Assembly (NCBI GenBank): GCA_039984955.1 | Contig: JBDWTN010000007.1 | Location: 62,001-126,000, forward strand | Length of the DNA: 64,000 nucleotides | Direction: 5' to 3' | From: Marinobacter alexandrii | GTDB taxonomy: Bacteria; Bacteroidota; Bacteroidia; Cytophagales; Cyclobacteriaceae | Shown here: piece after piece, positions 18,479 through 28,600 of the stretch | Position numbering within the stretch: the first letter of the stretch is position 1 | How the letters are laid out: each line of letters starts with the position of its first letter | The notes under the pieces: model-generated | The model's database searches: none | Told to the model about the DNA's origin: nothing | What the model saw: only the letters and a program-made list of their open reading frames with translations | Position numbers and translations under genes: made by a program

Positions 18479-20380
18479 TTAATTACTCTCCGCTACCTCT
18501 TGATTTTCCTTCTTCTTTATTGGGGTGATTTTCTTAGGTAAAGTGATCACGAATTCTGTTCCCTTTCCTACTTCACTTGAAAGTTCAATTTTTCCTCCGT
18601 GTTTTTCAATAATACCATAGGTAATCGACATTCCAAGACCTGTACCTACACCTACCTCTTTCGTAGTAAAAAATGGCTCCCAAATTCTATTCTTAATCTC
18701 ATCCGGAATACCTACTCCGTTATCTTTTAGTCGGATCATCACACTATCATCCGCCTCTTCAGTGTAAATAGTAATCTCTGCATCCTTTTTATCATCTGGC
18801 ATTGCTTGCACTCCATTATTCAATATGTTCATGAATACCTGATTAAGCTGCCCTGGGTAGCACTCTATATCATTCATGCTTTCATCATAATGCTTCGTAA
18901 TCTCTATCTTTCCTTTAGTCTTGTTTCTAAGAAGTGTTAGAGTAGCATCAATGTTTTCATTGACATTTGCATTCTTAGCTTCCTCCTCATCCAATCTGGA
19001 AAACACACGCAAACCTTTCACAATTTCTATGGTTCTTGAAACACCGTAATTCACGTCATTGATTAAGTCGTCCAACTCATCAACAATTTCATCATATTCA
19101 TGTTCTTCTTTCAATTCTCTCACTGAATCAAGCACTTCTTTTGCATCCTCACCATCGTCAATACGAGTATATTCTTCAGCAATTTCTCTCATTGCTTCAA
19201 TCGACATTTTAAGAGATACCATTCCACTCGATATAAAGTTAATTGGGTTATTAATCTCATGAGCAATACCTGCAGTAAGCTGCCCAAGTGATGCCATTTT
19301 TTCCGAGTGTACCAATTGTGATTGAGCTCCCTTCAGTGAATCTAGTGCTTTAGACAACTCTTCTCTCGAATTTTGCTCGTTTTCAAGTAAGGATTGTAGC
19401 TTTTTCTCTGCGAGGAATAGTTTTTCATTATCCTGCAGTTGTTTATCAGCTAGCTCTCTAATTTCAACTTCAGAGTTCTGTAGTTTCTTATATGCAAGAT
19501 TCAATTCATCTTGAGCTCCAATCAATCGTTCGTTAATCTTAATTTGCTCTTCAGATGATTTAAGCAATTTAGACTCTGACTCTTCCAACTTCAAGTTCTT
19601 ATCTTCCAGTTCTTTTCGTGAGAGGTAGAGCTTCTTGTTAATGAGTTTTTGTTTCTGGAAGTTGATCTTAAGTTGCTGTTCTGATTTTTTTACTTTGATG
19701 AAAGCCTTATTCGCTGACAAATAATTATCACTCGCCAACTTCACTAGAGGTCTAAAAATGAAAAATCCTTGAACCAAGAATATCCCAATGAAAATAGAAA
19801 AACCAACATACTCGGCAAGACCTAAACTAGCTCCTCTATTTTGAGCATTATCTACAAAATAGTCTGTGACATTATCTGTAGATGTATCATATCTTCTTAC
19901 TGTGTTTACCAATGCTTCAATTGATCTTCTAAGAGACAAATAATTAACATCAGTTTTAATTGGCGTAAAATTCACGTCCAAAATATTGGCCGTGTTCGTA
20001 TTCATATCAAAATAGAGAAACTTAAGTTCTTCTTGTATAGCAAGATATTCATCTGTTTGTGATGGTTGAGCAAGGTTCAAATCAGTGTCACCATCGACCA
20101 GTGCCTGATGTCCCTTTTGCCATTGTGGATAGACTCTCTCTAACTCATTTTTGAAGTAATCGAAGTTCTTTTGGTTATCGGAGTATCCCATACCAAGAGC
20201 AGCCTTTACTATCTGCTGCCCCATAGTTGACTGATTGGCGGATATCTGAACAACTTTCGGATCCTGATTAAATGAATCAGTAATCTCTTTTTGTAAGACA
20301 AAAACATAATATGCAACTGCCCCTATCAAAACCAATGCCGTAAGAATATAGACGTTGGAGTATAAATCCTTCTTTAACAT
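18479..20380 (-). CDS. Membrane sensor histidine kinase
   Basis: A 633-residue kinase: helix at about 9-29, a periplasmic four-helix-like sensor region (about 30-190), a second helix at about 192-212, and an unusually long coiled coil (about 220-355). The H-box [19 protein letters not shown] (His374) belongs to the HisKA family typical of coiled-coil sensors. The HATPase domain has N-box [13 protein letters not shown]1 DNGVGIP, F-box WEPFFTTK and G2 GTGLGMSI, so it should be active. It heads an operon with the receiver-pseudophosphatase and the 81-residue gene, and is divergent from the siaB-like gene. Confidence 0.9.
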   Translation of the reverse strand: MLKKDLYSNVYILTALVLIGAVAYYVFVLQKEITDSFNQDPKVVQISANQSTMGQQIVKAALGMGYSDNQKNFDYFKNELERVYPQWQKGHQALVDGDTDLNLAQPSQTDEYLAIQEELKFLYFDMNTNTANILDVNFTPIKTDVNYLSLRRSIEALVNTVRRYDTSTDNVTDYFVDNAQNRGASLGLAEYVGFSIFIGIFLVQGFFIFRPLVKLASDNYLSANKAFIKVKKSEQQLKINFQKQKLINKKLYLSRKELEDKNLKLEESESKLLKSSEEQIKINERLIGAQDELNLAYKKLQNSEVEIRELADKQLQDNEKLFLAEKKLQSLLENEQNSREELSKALDSLKGAQSQLVHSEKMASLGQLTAGIAHEINNPINFISSGMVSLKMSIEAMREIAEEYTRIDDGEDAKEVLDSVRELKEEHEYDEIVDELDDLINDVNYGVSRTIEIVKGLRVFSRLDEEEAKNANVNENIDATLTLLRNKTKGKIEITKHYDESMNDIECYPGQLNQVFMNILNNGVQAMPDDKKDAEITIYTEEADDSVMIRLKDNGVGIPDEIKNRIWEPFFTTKEVGVGTGLGMSITYGIIEKHGGKIELSSEVGKGTEFVITLPKKITPIKKKENQEVAESN

Positions 20381-20791
20381 ACCTTGAACATAGTTGGTTA
20401 AAACTCTTAACTAGTTATCTCTATTTTTACCAATGAATTAAAAAAATCCTATTAGTAAGTCCCTCAAATCTATATCAAAAATCCTTTTATTGGAAATATT
20501 ACATTTTTATACAGATTTTCCATTAGGAACGACTAATAATAATACTTATGGTCATATTGGCATTCGTCACCTATACTAAAGTAATAAAGAAAAGGATAAT
20601 TTGCGTTTTATTAAATTTTAAATCCCATAAGTCTAACAAACAGTCTAATTTTGCAATTGATATATTTTTAAGCTGGAGTATAAGTCACCTTAAATAATTG
20701 ATAATCACCAAGAAGTTTTAGGTGCTTAAAGATTTGGTTTAATCAACCATAAGTTCTTACTTTTCCAGCCCAAAGAAAATTACCCCTATTT
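20381..20791. promoter_or_regulatory. Divergent intergenic region between the kinase and siaB-like operons
   Basis: This 411-bp, very AT-rich spacer contains no credible gene. It must hold promoters for both operons. A TAATTTTG box at 20646-20653 fits a plus-strand -7 element, and TAGATTTG (minus strand, 20472-20465) a minus-strand one; neither has a clear -33 TTG at the usual distance. No strong inverted repeat was seen. Confidence 0.4.
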
Positions 20792-21355
20792 ATGGACTAT
20801 CTGAGGAGCTATAAAAACATTTATGACCAAAACATTATTCTGATGTTCAAGGGCGAACTCACCTTTGATCTAGTGACTGCCATGATAGGGACATTGGAAG
20901 AGCGTCTGGAAGAGTTGGAGGAGAATAGAAAGGTCAAAAAGAAGTTTTATAATGTAGCTACAGAATGCATTCAAAACTTGTATTATCATCTGGATGAGAT
21001 TAATGCAGATGAAATGAAAGTAAGCAGTTACGATTCTAATTCTGCACTAATCATGATAGCTGCTAGAAAAAGATTTTACAGTCTGCAGACAGGTAACTAC
21101 ATACCTGCTAGCAAAACGAAAGAAATTCAAAAGAGACTTGATGATATCAATGCAGTAGATGCTGAAGAATTAAGAGCTCTATATAAGAAAGTTCTTGCTG
21201 AGCAAGAGTTTTCGGATAAAGGAACAGGTGGATTAGGATTTATAGATATTGCTCGTAAAACAGGAGGACAAAAATTGAGATACAAATTTCAACCAGTCAC
21301 TGATAAAGTGAGCTATTTCACATTTCAAATCAGATTACCGAGAATAGAGGGATAA
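20792..21355 (+). CDS. SiaB-like protein kinase (anti-sigma-kinase fold)
   Basis: A 187-residue protein of the SiaB family. FYNVATECIQNLYYHLDE corresponds to the ATP-binding N-box and FSDKGTGGLGFIDIARKTG to the G-box of GHKL-type Ser/Thr kinases. In Pseudomonas SiaB phosphorylates SiaC, in opposition to the phosphatase SiaA. It is the first gene of a run with siaC-like, the coiled-coil membrane protein and the DUF4442 gene. The start is the first ATG after the spacer and gives a full-length family member. Confidence 0.85.
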   Translation: MDYLRSYKNIYDQNIILMFKGELTFDLVTAMIGTLEERLEELEENRKVKKKFYNVATECIQNLYYHLDEINADEMKVSSYDSNSALIMIAARKRFYSLQTGNYIPASKTKEIQKRLDDINAVDAEELRALYKKVLAEQEFSDKGTGGLGFIDIARKTGGQKLRYKFQPVTDKVSYFTFQIRLPRIEG

Positions 21356-21396
21356 GTAGTTAATAAAAAGAAACGTTTCAAACCGTAGAGAAATTT

Positions 21397-21786
21397 ATGG
21401 AAAAAGTATTCATCGAACCAACTAGAACAACCCCACTGATCAATTTTGATCCGGATGAAGGTTTGCTTGAAATGAAAGGAAGGTCTAGCCCTGAGAATTC
21501 AATTCAGTTTTATCAGAAGGTGCTGGACAACCTGGATGAATATACTGTTTCTGGTGGACCCGAATTCACGGCCAACATTGCCTTTGAATATTTCAACACC
21601 AGCTCGTCCAAATGTCTTTTTGATGTCTTCAAACGATTGGGTAAGATTGAAGACAGTGGCAAAAAAATTACCATCAATTGGTATTTTGAGGAAGGTGATG
21701 ACGATATGATGGAAGCGGGCGAAGATTACAGTGATTTACTTGACTTAAACTTTAACTTCTTTGAAATTGAAGAAGAGGATATGTGA
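21397..21786 (+). CDS. SiaC-like phosphorylation-regulated partner protein (DUF1987)
   Basis: A 129-residue protein of the DUF1987/SiaC family, a single STAS-like domain. The conserved acceptor region reads EYFNTSSSKCLFD; its Thr is residue 68, the number of the phosphothreonine reported for Pseudomonas SiaC. In that system unphosphorylated SiaC binds and activates a diguanylate cyclase, and SiaB/SiaA set its phosphorylation state. The gene lies 41 bases after siaB-like and 13 bases before the coiled-coil membrane gene. It has an acidic tail (EIEEEDM). Confidence 0.9.
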   Translation: MEKVFIEPTRTTPLINFDPDEGLLEMKGRSSPENSIQFYQKVLDNLDEYTVSGGPEFTANIAFEYFNTSSSKCLFDVFKRLGKIEDSGKKITINWYFEEGDDDMMEAGEDYSDLLDLNFNFFEIEEEDM

Positions 21787-21799
21787 TCATTTAAGTTAA

Positions 21800-22300
21800 A
21801 TGGACAAAAATCAGGAACTTTACTATGACGAGATTGATAGTCTCAGAAAATTCCGATCTAAGATTGAGACGCATGCCATCTATAAGGAAGATTTGGATGC
21901 GTTCTCTGATGAATACGAGGAACTGGTAGCTCAGGCCAAGGTTATTACCAGAGTCTCCGATAGGCTTCAGAAGAAATTAGACAATGCTAATCTTCAGATC
22001 AGGGAACAAAATGATGAGATCAAGGAAAAAAACGTGGAGCTTGGAAAGACCATTGGTCAACTAGCTGTTGCAAAGGTTGGGAAAAAAGCTTCTACAATTA
22101 TGCTTACAGTAGCGGTTATTCTTTTTGCGCTAGAGCAGATATTTATCGAACCAATTATTGAAGAATATATTCAGATACCTTATGTGGGATATGGAATACT
22201 TGCCGTCTTATTTTTATTAATAAAATTCTTTGAGGGAGGACTTGAAAAGTACTTCCTGAATCAGGAAAAGAGAAAAATTCTGGAGAAAGAAGAAGGCTGA
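21800..22300 (+). CDS. Coiled-coil membrane protein in the SiaD position
   Basis: A 166-residue protein with no recognised family. The first 95 residues are a heptad-rich coiled coil (VSDRLQKKLDNANLQIREQN and following), then two membrane helices (about 100-117 and 128-145) and a short basic tail. It immediately follows siaC-like, where Pseudomonas carries the GGDEF cyclase siaD, and it has no GGDEF domain. It is a good candidate for the target or anchor of the SiaC-like protein. This is inference from position. Confidence 0.7.
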   Translation: MDKNQELYYDEIDSLRKFRSKIETHAIYKEDLDAFSDEYEELVAQAKVITRVSDRLQKKLDNANLQIREQNDEIKEKNVELGKTIGQLAVAKVGKKASTIMLTVAVILFALEQIFIEPIIEEYIQIPYVGYGILAVLFLLIKFFEGGLEKYFLNQEKRKILEKEEG

Positions 22301-22305
22301 AACTG

Positions 22306-22800
22306 ATGGCACTAAATTCCAAACAAGCACATTTAGCCAAACAAGTTACCAGTGGATTCAAATTCTCAATTTTCCTCCTAAAAGGTCTTCCTATGGGCTG
22401 GCTAGCTGGACTAAGAGTCCGAGAACTAACTGCCAAAAAATGCACCACCTCGGCCCCATTCAAATACCTTACTAAAAACCCTTTTAAATCGATCTATTTT
22501 GCCGTGCAGAGCATGGCTGCCGAGTTATCAACGGCCACAGCTTGCTTACTAGCCATTACAGGTCAAAACCCATCAGTAGCTTTCATCATTGTCGATCTTA
22601 AGGCGACCTTCTCTAAAAAAGCTACAGGGAGAGTTTACTTTACCTGTGAGGATGGGCAAAAAGCCTTTGATGCCGTGGAGGAATGCATAAATACAGGTGA
22701 ATCCGCAGAAGCTACCTTCAAGACTATAGGAAAGATGAAAGATGGGACGATTGTCTCAGCATTTGAATTTACCTGGTCTTTTAAGCAACGTAGATCATAA
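22306..22800 (+). CDS. DUF4442 hotdog-fold protein
   Basis: A 164-residue protein with the hallmark features of DUF4442, a family in the hotdog thioesterase superfamily (SIYFAVQSMAAELSTA; VDLKATFSKKATGRV; ASAEATF-like SAEATFKTIGKM). The expected activity is acyl-thioester hydrolysis, though family members are mostly uncharacterised. It follows the coiled-coil membrane gene by 5 bases and overlaps the 3' end of the BrkB gene by 6 bases on the opposite strand. Whether it belongs to the signalling operon functionally is unclear. Confidence 0.8.
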   Translation: MALNSKQAHLAKQVTSGFKFSIFLLKGLPMGWLAGLRVRELTAKKCTTSAPFKYLTKNPFKSIYFAVQSMAAELSTATACLLAITGQNPSVAFIIVDLKATFSKKATGRVYFTCEDGQKAFDAVEECINTGESAEATFKTIGKMKDGTIVSAFEFTWSFKQRRS

Positions 22801-24117
22801 ATCTTTAAGCAGTTTATTGCTGTCAGAATCTTTCCATTTCATATTAATTTCTTCTAAAGCATCTTCAATATTTTGGAATGCCTTTGATTTTCTTGGATCA
22901 AAATCACTCATACCTTCTTGTTCATATTTTGAAAGCACTGTGTTAAGATCCATTTTATGAATGTCAAAACTAGGTTGGTAAGAGACTTCATAGGACTCAA
23001 CTCGTGTGATTAGGTTAGACTTTTCCAATTCGTAACAGACATCAGCGATGTAACGGCGAGGAACATTGATCACCAAACCTAAGTCTGTCATAGAAAGTGC
23101 CCCTTCTCCTTTTTCAAATTTCTTAACAATTCTGTAGAGTAAAAGCAGCATCAGTTTTCTTCGATAATGAAAACTAATCTTGAGTTGTTCTGAATTCATT
23201 TCCCATTGATTCATGTATTGAACTCCATAACATATCTCAGCGCCAAATAAAACGATCAGCCAACTGATTTGGAGCCAGATAAGGAATAAGGGAAGAAAAG
23301 CAATACTGCCATATATAGCATTGTATCGAGCAAAGGCAAATTGCAAAGAAATGAATGCCTGCTGGTTTAACTGATAAAGGGTTCCTGCTACAATTCCTGC
23401 AAAGAGGGCTGGCCAAAATTTCACTCTGGTATTCGGAAATATTAAGTAGAGTCCGAAAAGCAGTAACCAGAGTATCGTGTATGGAAGCAGCTTTAGCAAG
23501 AATATGATTCCAGATCTTAATTGCCCCAGTGCCTCCCATTGAGTAATAAAATCTTGTATTGTATCTTTTACAATGATGGTAGCACTGCTTGCTACAATTA
23601 AAAGAACAGGTCCTAGAAGAATTACGGCCACATAATCTGATATTTTTCTTTCCCACCTCCTACTCTTCTTTATATCCCACATATCATTGAAAGCAGCTTC
23701 AATATTCATTAGCAGCCGAATAACCGTATATATCAAGAAAATTGCTGATATGGAGGCTGCAATACCACCACCTTGAGAGTTAAGCATTTTATCAACAAAT
23801 GGCTGGACTTGATTCAAAATTTCTGTCTGACCTGAAAAGTATCTTTCCAATTCCGTTTGCATCAATTCTCTGATACCAAAAACCTTTGCTATTCCAAAGA
23901 CCATCGCTAAAACCGGCACTAGTGAAAGCATGGAAAGATAAGTGAGTGCAGAAGCTTTTTCAGTACACTTATCGTTAATGAATTCCTTGATTGCTATTAC
24001 CCAAACTCGAATAAATCCAAATAGAAACTTTTTCCCTCTGGGCAGTGAGGTAAGTCTTAAACGCCATAGATCAACCTCGATAAATTGTTGAATCTGATTC
24101 AGCCTCTTCTTTGTCAT
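22795..24117 (-). CDS. YihY/BrkB-family inner-membrane protein with C-terminal winged helix
   Basis: A 440-residue protein. A core of about six membrane helices (about 45-300) with the family patterns CTEKASALTYLSMLSLVP and ARYNAIYGSIAFLPLFLIWL identifies the YihY/BrkB (UPF0761) family. After the membrane region, residues about 320-400 form a winged-helix-like domain (LTRIVKKFEKGEGALSM-type segment, LVINVPRRYIADVCYEL), often seen in the Bacteroidota version. The function is unknown; the old 'ribonuclease BN' label for this family is an error. Confidence 0.85.
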   Translation of the reverse strand: MTKKRLNQIQQFIEVDLWRLRLTSLPRGKKFLFGFIRVWVIAIKEFINDKCTEKASALTYLSMLSLVPVLAMVFGIAKVFGIRELMQTELERYFSGQTEILNQVQPFVDKMLNSQGGGIAASISAIFLIYTVIRLLMNIEAAFNDMWDIKKSRRWERKISDYVAVILLGPVLLIVASSATIIVKDTIQDFITQWEALGQLRSGIIFLLKLLPYTILWLLLFGLYLIFPNTRVKFWPALFAGIVAGTLYQLNQQAFISLQFAFARYNAIYGSIAFLPLFLIWLQISWLIVLFGAEICYGVQYMNQWEMNSEQLKISFHYRRKLMLLLLYRIVKKFEKGEGALSMTDLGLVINVPRRYIADVCYELEKSNLITRVESYEVSYQPSFDIHKMDLNTVLSKYEQEGMSDFDPRKSKAFQNIEDALEEINMKWKDSDSNKLLKDL

Positions 24118-24148
24118 TTGCTCCTGATTTTAAGCGAAAGATAAAAAG

Positions 24149-24172
24149 AAAAAGGAGCTGAAGCTCCTTTTT
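24149..24172 (-). terminator. Terminator after the phosphoesterase gene
   Basis: A 10-bp stem (AAAAAGGAGC / GCTCCTTTTT) with a four-base loop. On the minus strand it lies about 80 bases after the phosphoesterase stop and is followed by T-rich sequence. It is nearly symmetric and could act in both directions. Confidence 0.8.
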
Positions 24173-24254
24173 CACCTAATCACCTGTAAAATCACCTATC
24201 CGTCCTATTGACATGAAGATGCACTTATAACATCTTTAAATGGAACACCCCTAT

Positions 24255-25487
24255 TTATGAACTTTTTAGTTCTAAAATAGTAATCTCTGGAAGTATGCCT
24301 ATTCGGCCTGGGTAGCCAATAAATCCGTAACCTCGATTTACATATAAGTATTGATTGTCTTCTTTATGAAGATCAGCCCATTGTTTGTATCTGTACTGAA
24401 CGGGGCTCCATCTGAAATTCCCAATCTCTATTCCAAATTGCATCCCATGAGTATGCCCTGAGAGTGTTAAGTCAATGTCTCTGTAGTCCGGTTTGATCTG
24501 AGCGTCCCAGTGACTTGGATCATGAGATAAAAGAATTTTGAACGGCTGATCCTCTGAGCCTTGTACAGTTTTCTTAAGGTCGCCGTACTTGGCAAACCTT
24601 CCGCTACCCCAATTTTCACATCCCAGAATGGCAATCTCTTCATTGTCTACTTTTATAGATCGATTTTCATTCAACATCAAATCATACCCCATGTATTTAT
24701 GCATATCATGAAGGTCTTGAATATCTTTTTGCTTTGCTGATTCTGATGACCAATTAGTATAGTCTCCATAATCATGATTACCCATTACAGAAAAAACTCC
24801 TAGAGGTGCATTTATTCTTTTGAAAATATCTAAGTAGTCTTTTGCTTCTTCACTTTTGTTATTTACTAAATCTCCCGTGAAAAAAGCAATGTCAGGTTTT
24901 TGCTCGAGCAGCATATCAACACCTCCTTCTACAGCTGTTTTATTAAAAAAACTGCCTGTATGAATATCAGAAATTTGAGCAACTCTAATTCCATCAAATG
25001 CTTTTGGTAAGTTAGGCGAGGTGATTACCCGCTTCCTAACTCGATAGTCATGTGCTCCCGAAATGATGCCGAAACTCATAGCCGCAACAGGAACAGCTCC
25101 TGCGACAATCGCCGTTTTTCGCATAAAATCAGAGCGAGAAGTTGAGTGTTTTTCTTCTACGAATGGGAATAAGTTCGTTATCCATGTAACTCCTCGTCTA
25201 ATATCCTCCAGCATCAGGAAAATAGTAGCGAAGACCTTTCCTATAAAAAGGACAAAAAAGAAAGTAGTAATGTACAATCGAAGATCTTGAAATTGCTTAG
25301 GATCAATTTGACGGTAAAGTAAAACGCCCACCAAAGACAGTATACTTATCGTCCAGTAAAACGTAAATAATGCTCTTTTCCATATAGGAGATAATCCATC
25401 TGACAATGATTTGACTGCAACAAAAACGTATATATCAAGAATCAGGTAAATGGAAACTAGGAAAACAAGGAGGTAAATTCTATTCAT
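24255..25487 (-). CDS. Membrane-associated metallophosphoesterase (YkuE-like)
   Basis: A 410-residue protein. Four N-terminal membrane helices (about 1-150) precede a calcineurin-like phosphoesterase with all metal ligands: ISDIHTG, FTGDLVNN, MGNHDYGD, LLSHDP and SGHTHGMQFG. Relatives such as YkuE/LpxH-like proteins dephosphorylate lipid- or nucleotide-type substrates at the membrane; the substrate here is unknown. The ATG lies only 3 bases after the T-run of the preceding gene's terminator, so its own promoter must overlap the terminator or transcription must read through. Confidence 0.85.
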   Translation of the reverse strand: MNRIYLLVFLVSIYLILDIYVFVAVKSLSDGLSPIWKRALFTFYWTISILSLVGVLLYRQIDPKQFQDLRLYITTFFFVLFIGKVFATIFLMLEDIRRGVTWITNLFPFVEEKHSTSRSDFMRKTAIVAGAVPVAAMSFGIISGAHDYRVRKRVITSPNLPKAFDGIRVAQISDIHTGSFFNKTAVEGGVDMLLEQKPDIAFFTGDLVNNKSEEAKDYLDIFKRINAPLGVFSVMGNHDYGDYTNWSSESAKQKDIQDLHDMHKYMGYDLMLNENRSIKVDNEEIAILGCENWGSGRFAKYGDLKKTVQGSEDQPFKILLSHDPSHWDAQIKPDYRDIDLTLSGHTHGMQFGIEIGNFRWSPVQYRYKQWADLHKEDNQYLYVNRGYGFIGYPGRIGILPEITILELKSS

Positions 25488-25490
25488 AAC

Positions 25491-25521
25491 AAAAAAAACT
25501 CCCCTCTAAACTAGAGGGGAG
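25491..25521 (-). terminator. Terminator of the RND efflux operon, abutting the next start codon
   Basis: A perfect 9-bp GC-rich stem (CTCCCCTCT / AGAGGGGAG) with a five-base loop is followed on the minus strand by eight T. The T-run ends 3 bases before the phosphoesterase ATG. Confidence 0.9.
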
Positions 25522-25634
25522 ATTACTATTAACTTAAACCTAACCGATGATATTCTTGAGAAGAATATTTTTTCGTTAATACTTCTTTTAACGAGTGAAT
25601 ACAGAGAAAGGTTGATCCTAAATTCATTAATTAT

Positions 25635-28600
25635 TTATGCAAGTTGCATTTTTGATTCTTCTTTTTTCTTTCCTCTACTGAACATTGCATATTTCATGCG
25701 ATAAGTAATAGTGAACAAGACTGGCACAATTATCAGCGTCAAGAAAGTAGCCACGATCAACCCGAAGATTACCGTCCATGCTAGTGGTCCCCAGAAGATT
25801 ACATTGTCTCCTCCTAGGAAGATGTTTGGATTAAACTCCGTCACCAATGTGTAGAAATCAATGTTCAGACCGATTGCTAAAGGAATCAGTCCGAGAACAG
25901 TTGTGATTGCTGTAAGGATTACAGGTCTCAACCTAGCTTTTCCTCCTTTTATCACAATATCCTTAACCTCATCTTTTGATAGGTATTCATTTTTCTCCAT
26001 ACCTCTCTTTTCCTTCTCTCGGTCAATAAGAAGCTGCGTGTAATCCAACAATACCACTCCATTATTCACTACAATTCCAGCAAGAGAAATAATCCCCATC
26101 ATAGTCATCATAATCACGAAAGACCATCCAGTGATGATTAGACCATAAAAGACTCCAATGAAAGAAAGAAAAATAGCGATCATAATAATGAGCGGCTTAG
26201 AGATGCCTCCAAACTGAAATACGAGAATCAAAGCAATTAGACCAAGACCAGAGAAGAAAGCTCCTACTAAGAAAGCCATTTGCTTATTTTGCTCTTCAAT
26301 CTGACCTGTGTAATCAATTTTTACTCCATCAGGTAGACCATCAAATTCTTGCATTTCCGCTTGAATCTCAGTTACAATAGCTGCAGCATCGGTAAAGCCA
26401 GGCTTCAACCCTGAATACACAAGCACTACTCGCTTATTCGATTTATGCTTTATCGCACTAAAAGAAGATGTGTTCTTTTGTGTGGCAACAGCGGAAACTG
26501 GTATCTCCTTTATTTTACCTGAGGCCTGATCTTTGAAGATAATGTTTTGATTGAAGAGCGCACTTTTGTTATACCTGATGTCTTCATTGAATCGAACGTT
26601 GATATTATAATCCTCTCCATCCAATTTGTAAACTCCCGCTTTTTCTCCAAAAAGTGACCTCCTCAATTGACTACCTACTTGACCAACTGATACGCCAAGT
26701 TCTCCTGCCTTTTCCCGATCTACAGACACTTCCATAGCAGGCTTGCCTTTATTCACATCAATTTTTAGCTCTTCAATTCCTGCGATATTCTTCGTGTTGA
26801 TGAAGTTCCTCATTCGTTCAGCAACATTGATTAGCTCATCATAATCATCCCCTTCGATCTCAATATTGATAGGGTATCCAGCAGGCGGCCCATTAGCATC
26901 CTTCTCTACGGATATAGATACCCCGGGATAGATGCCCTCAAGTGCCTCCTGTACTTTCAATCTCAACTCTTCTGTATCTTCCCCTCTTCTATATTTAAAT
27001 TCCCTCATAGAACTAGTAATCTTAGCCCTATGTGGCATCTCAGCAGATGAGCCTCCATCTGTTTGTGGGTTACCAGCTCCTTCCCCAACTTGTGATACCG
27101 AAGATTCCACAAGGAAGTTTCGCTCTCCATCCATGTACTGATCACCGTTGACAATACTGTACACTCTTTGCTCTATTTCTTTAGTAATCTGATCGGTTTT
27201 TTCAATCGCGGTTCCCTGTGGATATTCTATGTAGACAATAATTTGATTGGGTATATTATCCGGAAAGAATTCGATTTTTGTTCGCTGAGAACCAACTGAC
27301 ATGCCGAAAAACATGAAAGCTGAAATAAGAATAAGGAATGTTATACTAAAATACCAATATACATTACCCCCCCTTACTGCGTGAGTTAGCCTCCTCTCAT
27401 ACCAATTTTCGAATCGAACCAGGATTTTCTTTTGAAATCCAACCGCTGCTTTCTTAATCACATATTTATACAACCAGAACATGATTGTCGTAAAGATCAT
27501 AATTGTTCCAAGAGCCTTCATCGCACCTCCCACAATTAAAATGAATGTCCCTAAACCTCCAAGTAGAATAGTTAGCCTAATCAGTTGTTTTCTTGAGAGC
27601 TCCTTATCTCCCACCTCCATGAATTTAGATACCAGCATGGAATTCATGAAAATGGCTACAAATAGTGACGAGCCAAGCACAACGGATAATGTAATGGGGA
27701 AATAAATCATGAATTGACCAAAGAGCCCAGGCCATAAGCCAAGCGGAACAAATGCAGCCACAGTAGTTGCAGTAGATATAATGATTGGATAAGCAATTTC
27801 ACCTATTCCCTTCTTGGCGGCTTGAACTCTAGAAAGCCCTTCAGTCTCCATCAAACGATAGACATTTTCAACTACCACAATCCCATTATCCACTAGCATT
27901 CCCAGTCCCATAATCATACCAAATAGGATCATTGTATTCAATGTATATCCCATCGTATTCAAAATGGCAAACGACATAAACATGGACATAGGGATTGCGA
28001 AACCTACAAACAACGCATTTCTAAATCCCAGAAAGAACATAAGTACCGTCACAACTAAAATGATCCCAAAAATGATGTTATTCACTAAATCATTAACCTG
28101 GTTGAGTGTCCTTGCAGACGAGTCATTTGAAATAGTTACATCTAGATCTTGCGGAAACCTATTTTCTTGAGCATTTTTCACGATTTCCTTCGTCTGATTA
28201 ACGGCGTTAATCATGTTTTTACCAGAACGTTTTTTCACATCTAGCATCACCACACTATGGCCAAACTCTCTTGCGAATGTTGTCCTATCTTCTTCTCCAA
28301 ATGTGATCTTAGCTATATCCTTTAAGTATACCGGAGCATTATTTTCAGTCTTTACAACAAAGCTTTCCAATTGTTGCGGCGTTTTTATTTCACCAAGAAT
28401 CCTGATCGTTCTTCTTTGCCCTCCGGATTTAATATTACCTGCTGACATAGTCATGTTTCCATTGCTAATTGTGGAAAGGACATCCCCAAAGCTTACTTTG
28501 GCAGCCATCATTTTATACACATCAACAGCTATTTCTACTTCCTTTTCCTGTGCTCCTCTTATGTCTACTCCCTTTATTTCAGGTAAGTCCTCAATCTCAT

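Noticed and set aside
14988-22300. A SiaD or other GGDEF cyclase in the Sia-like island
   Set aside because: No GGDEF or EAL motif was found in the region.
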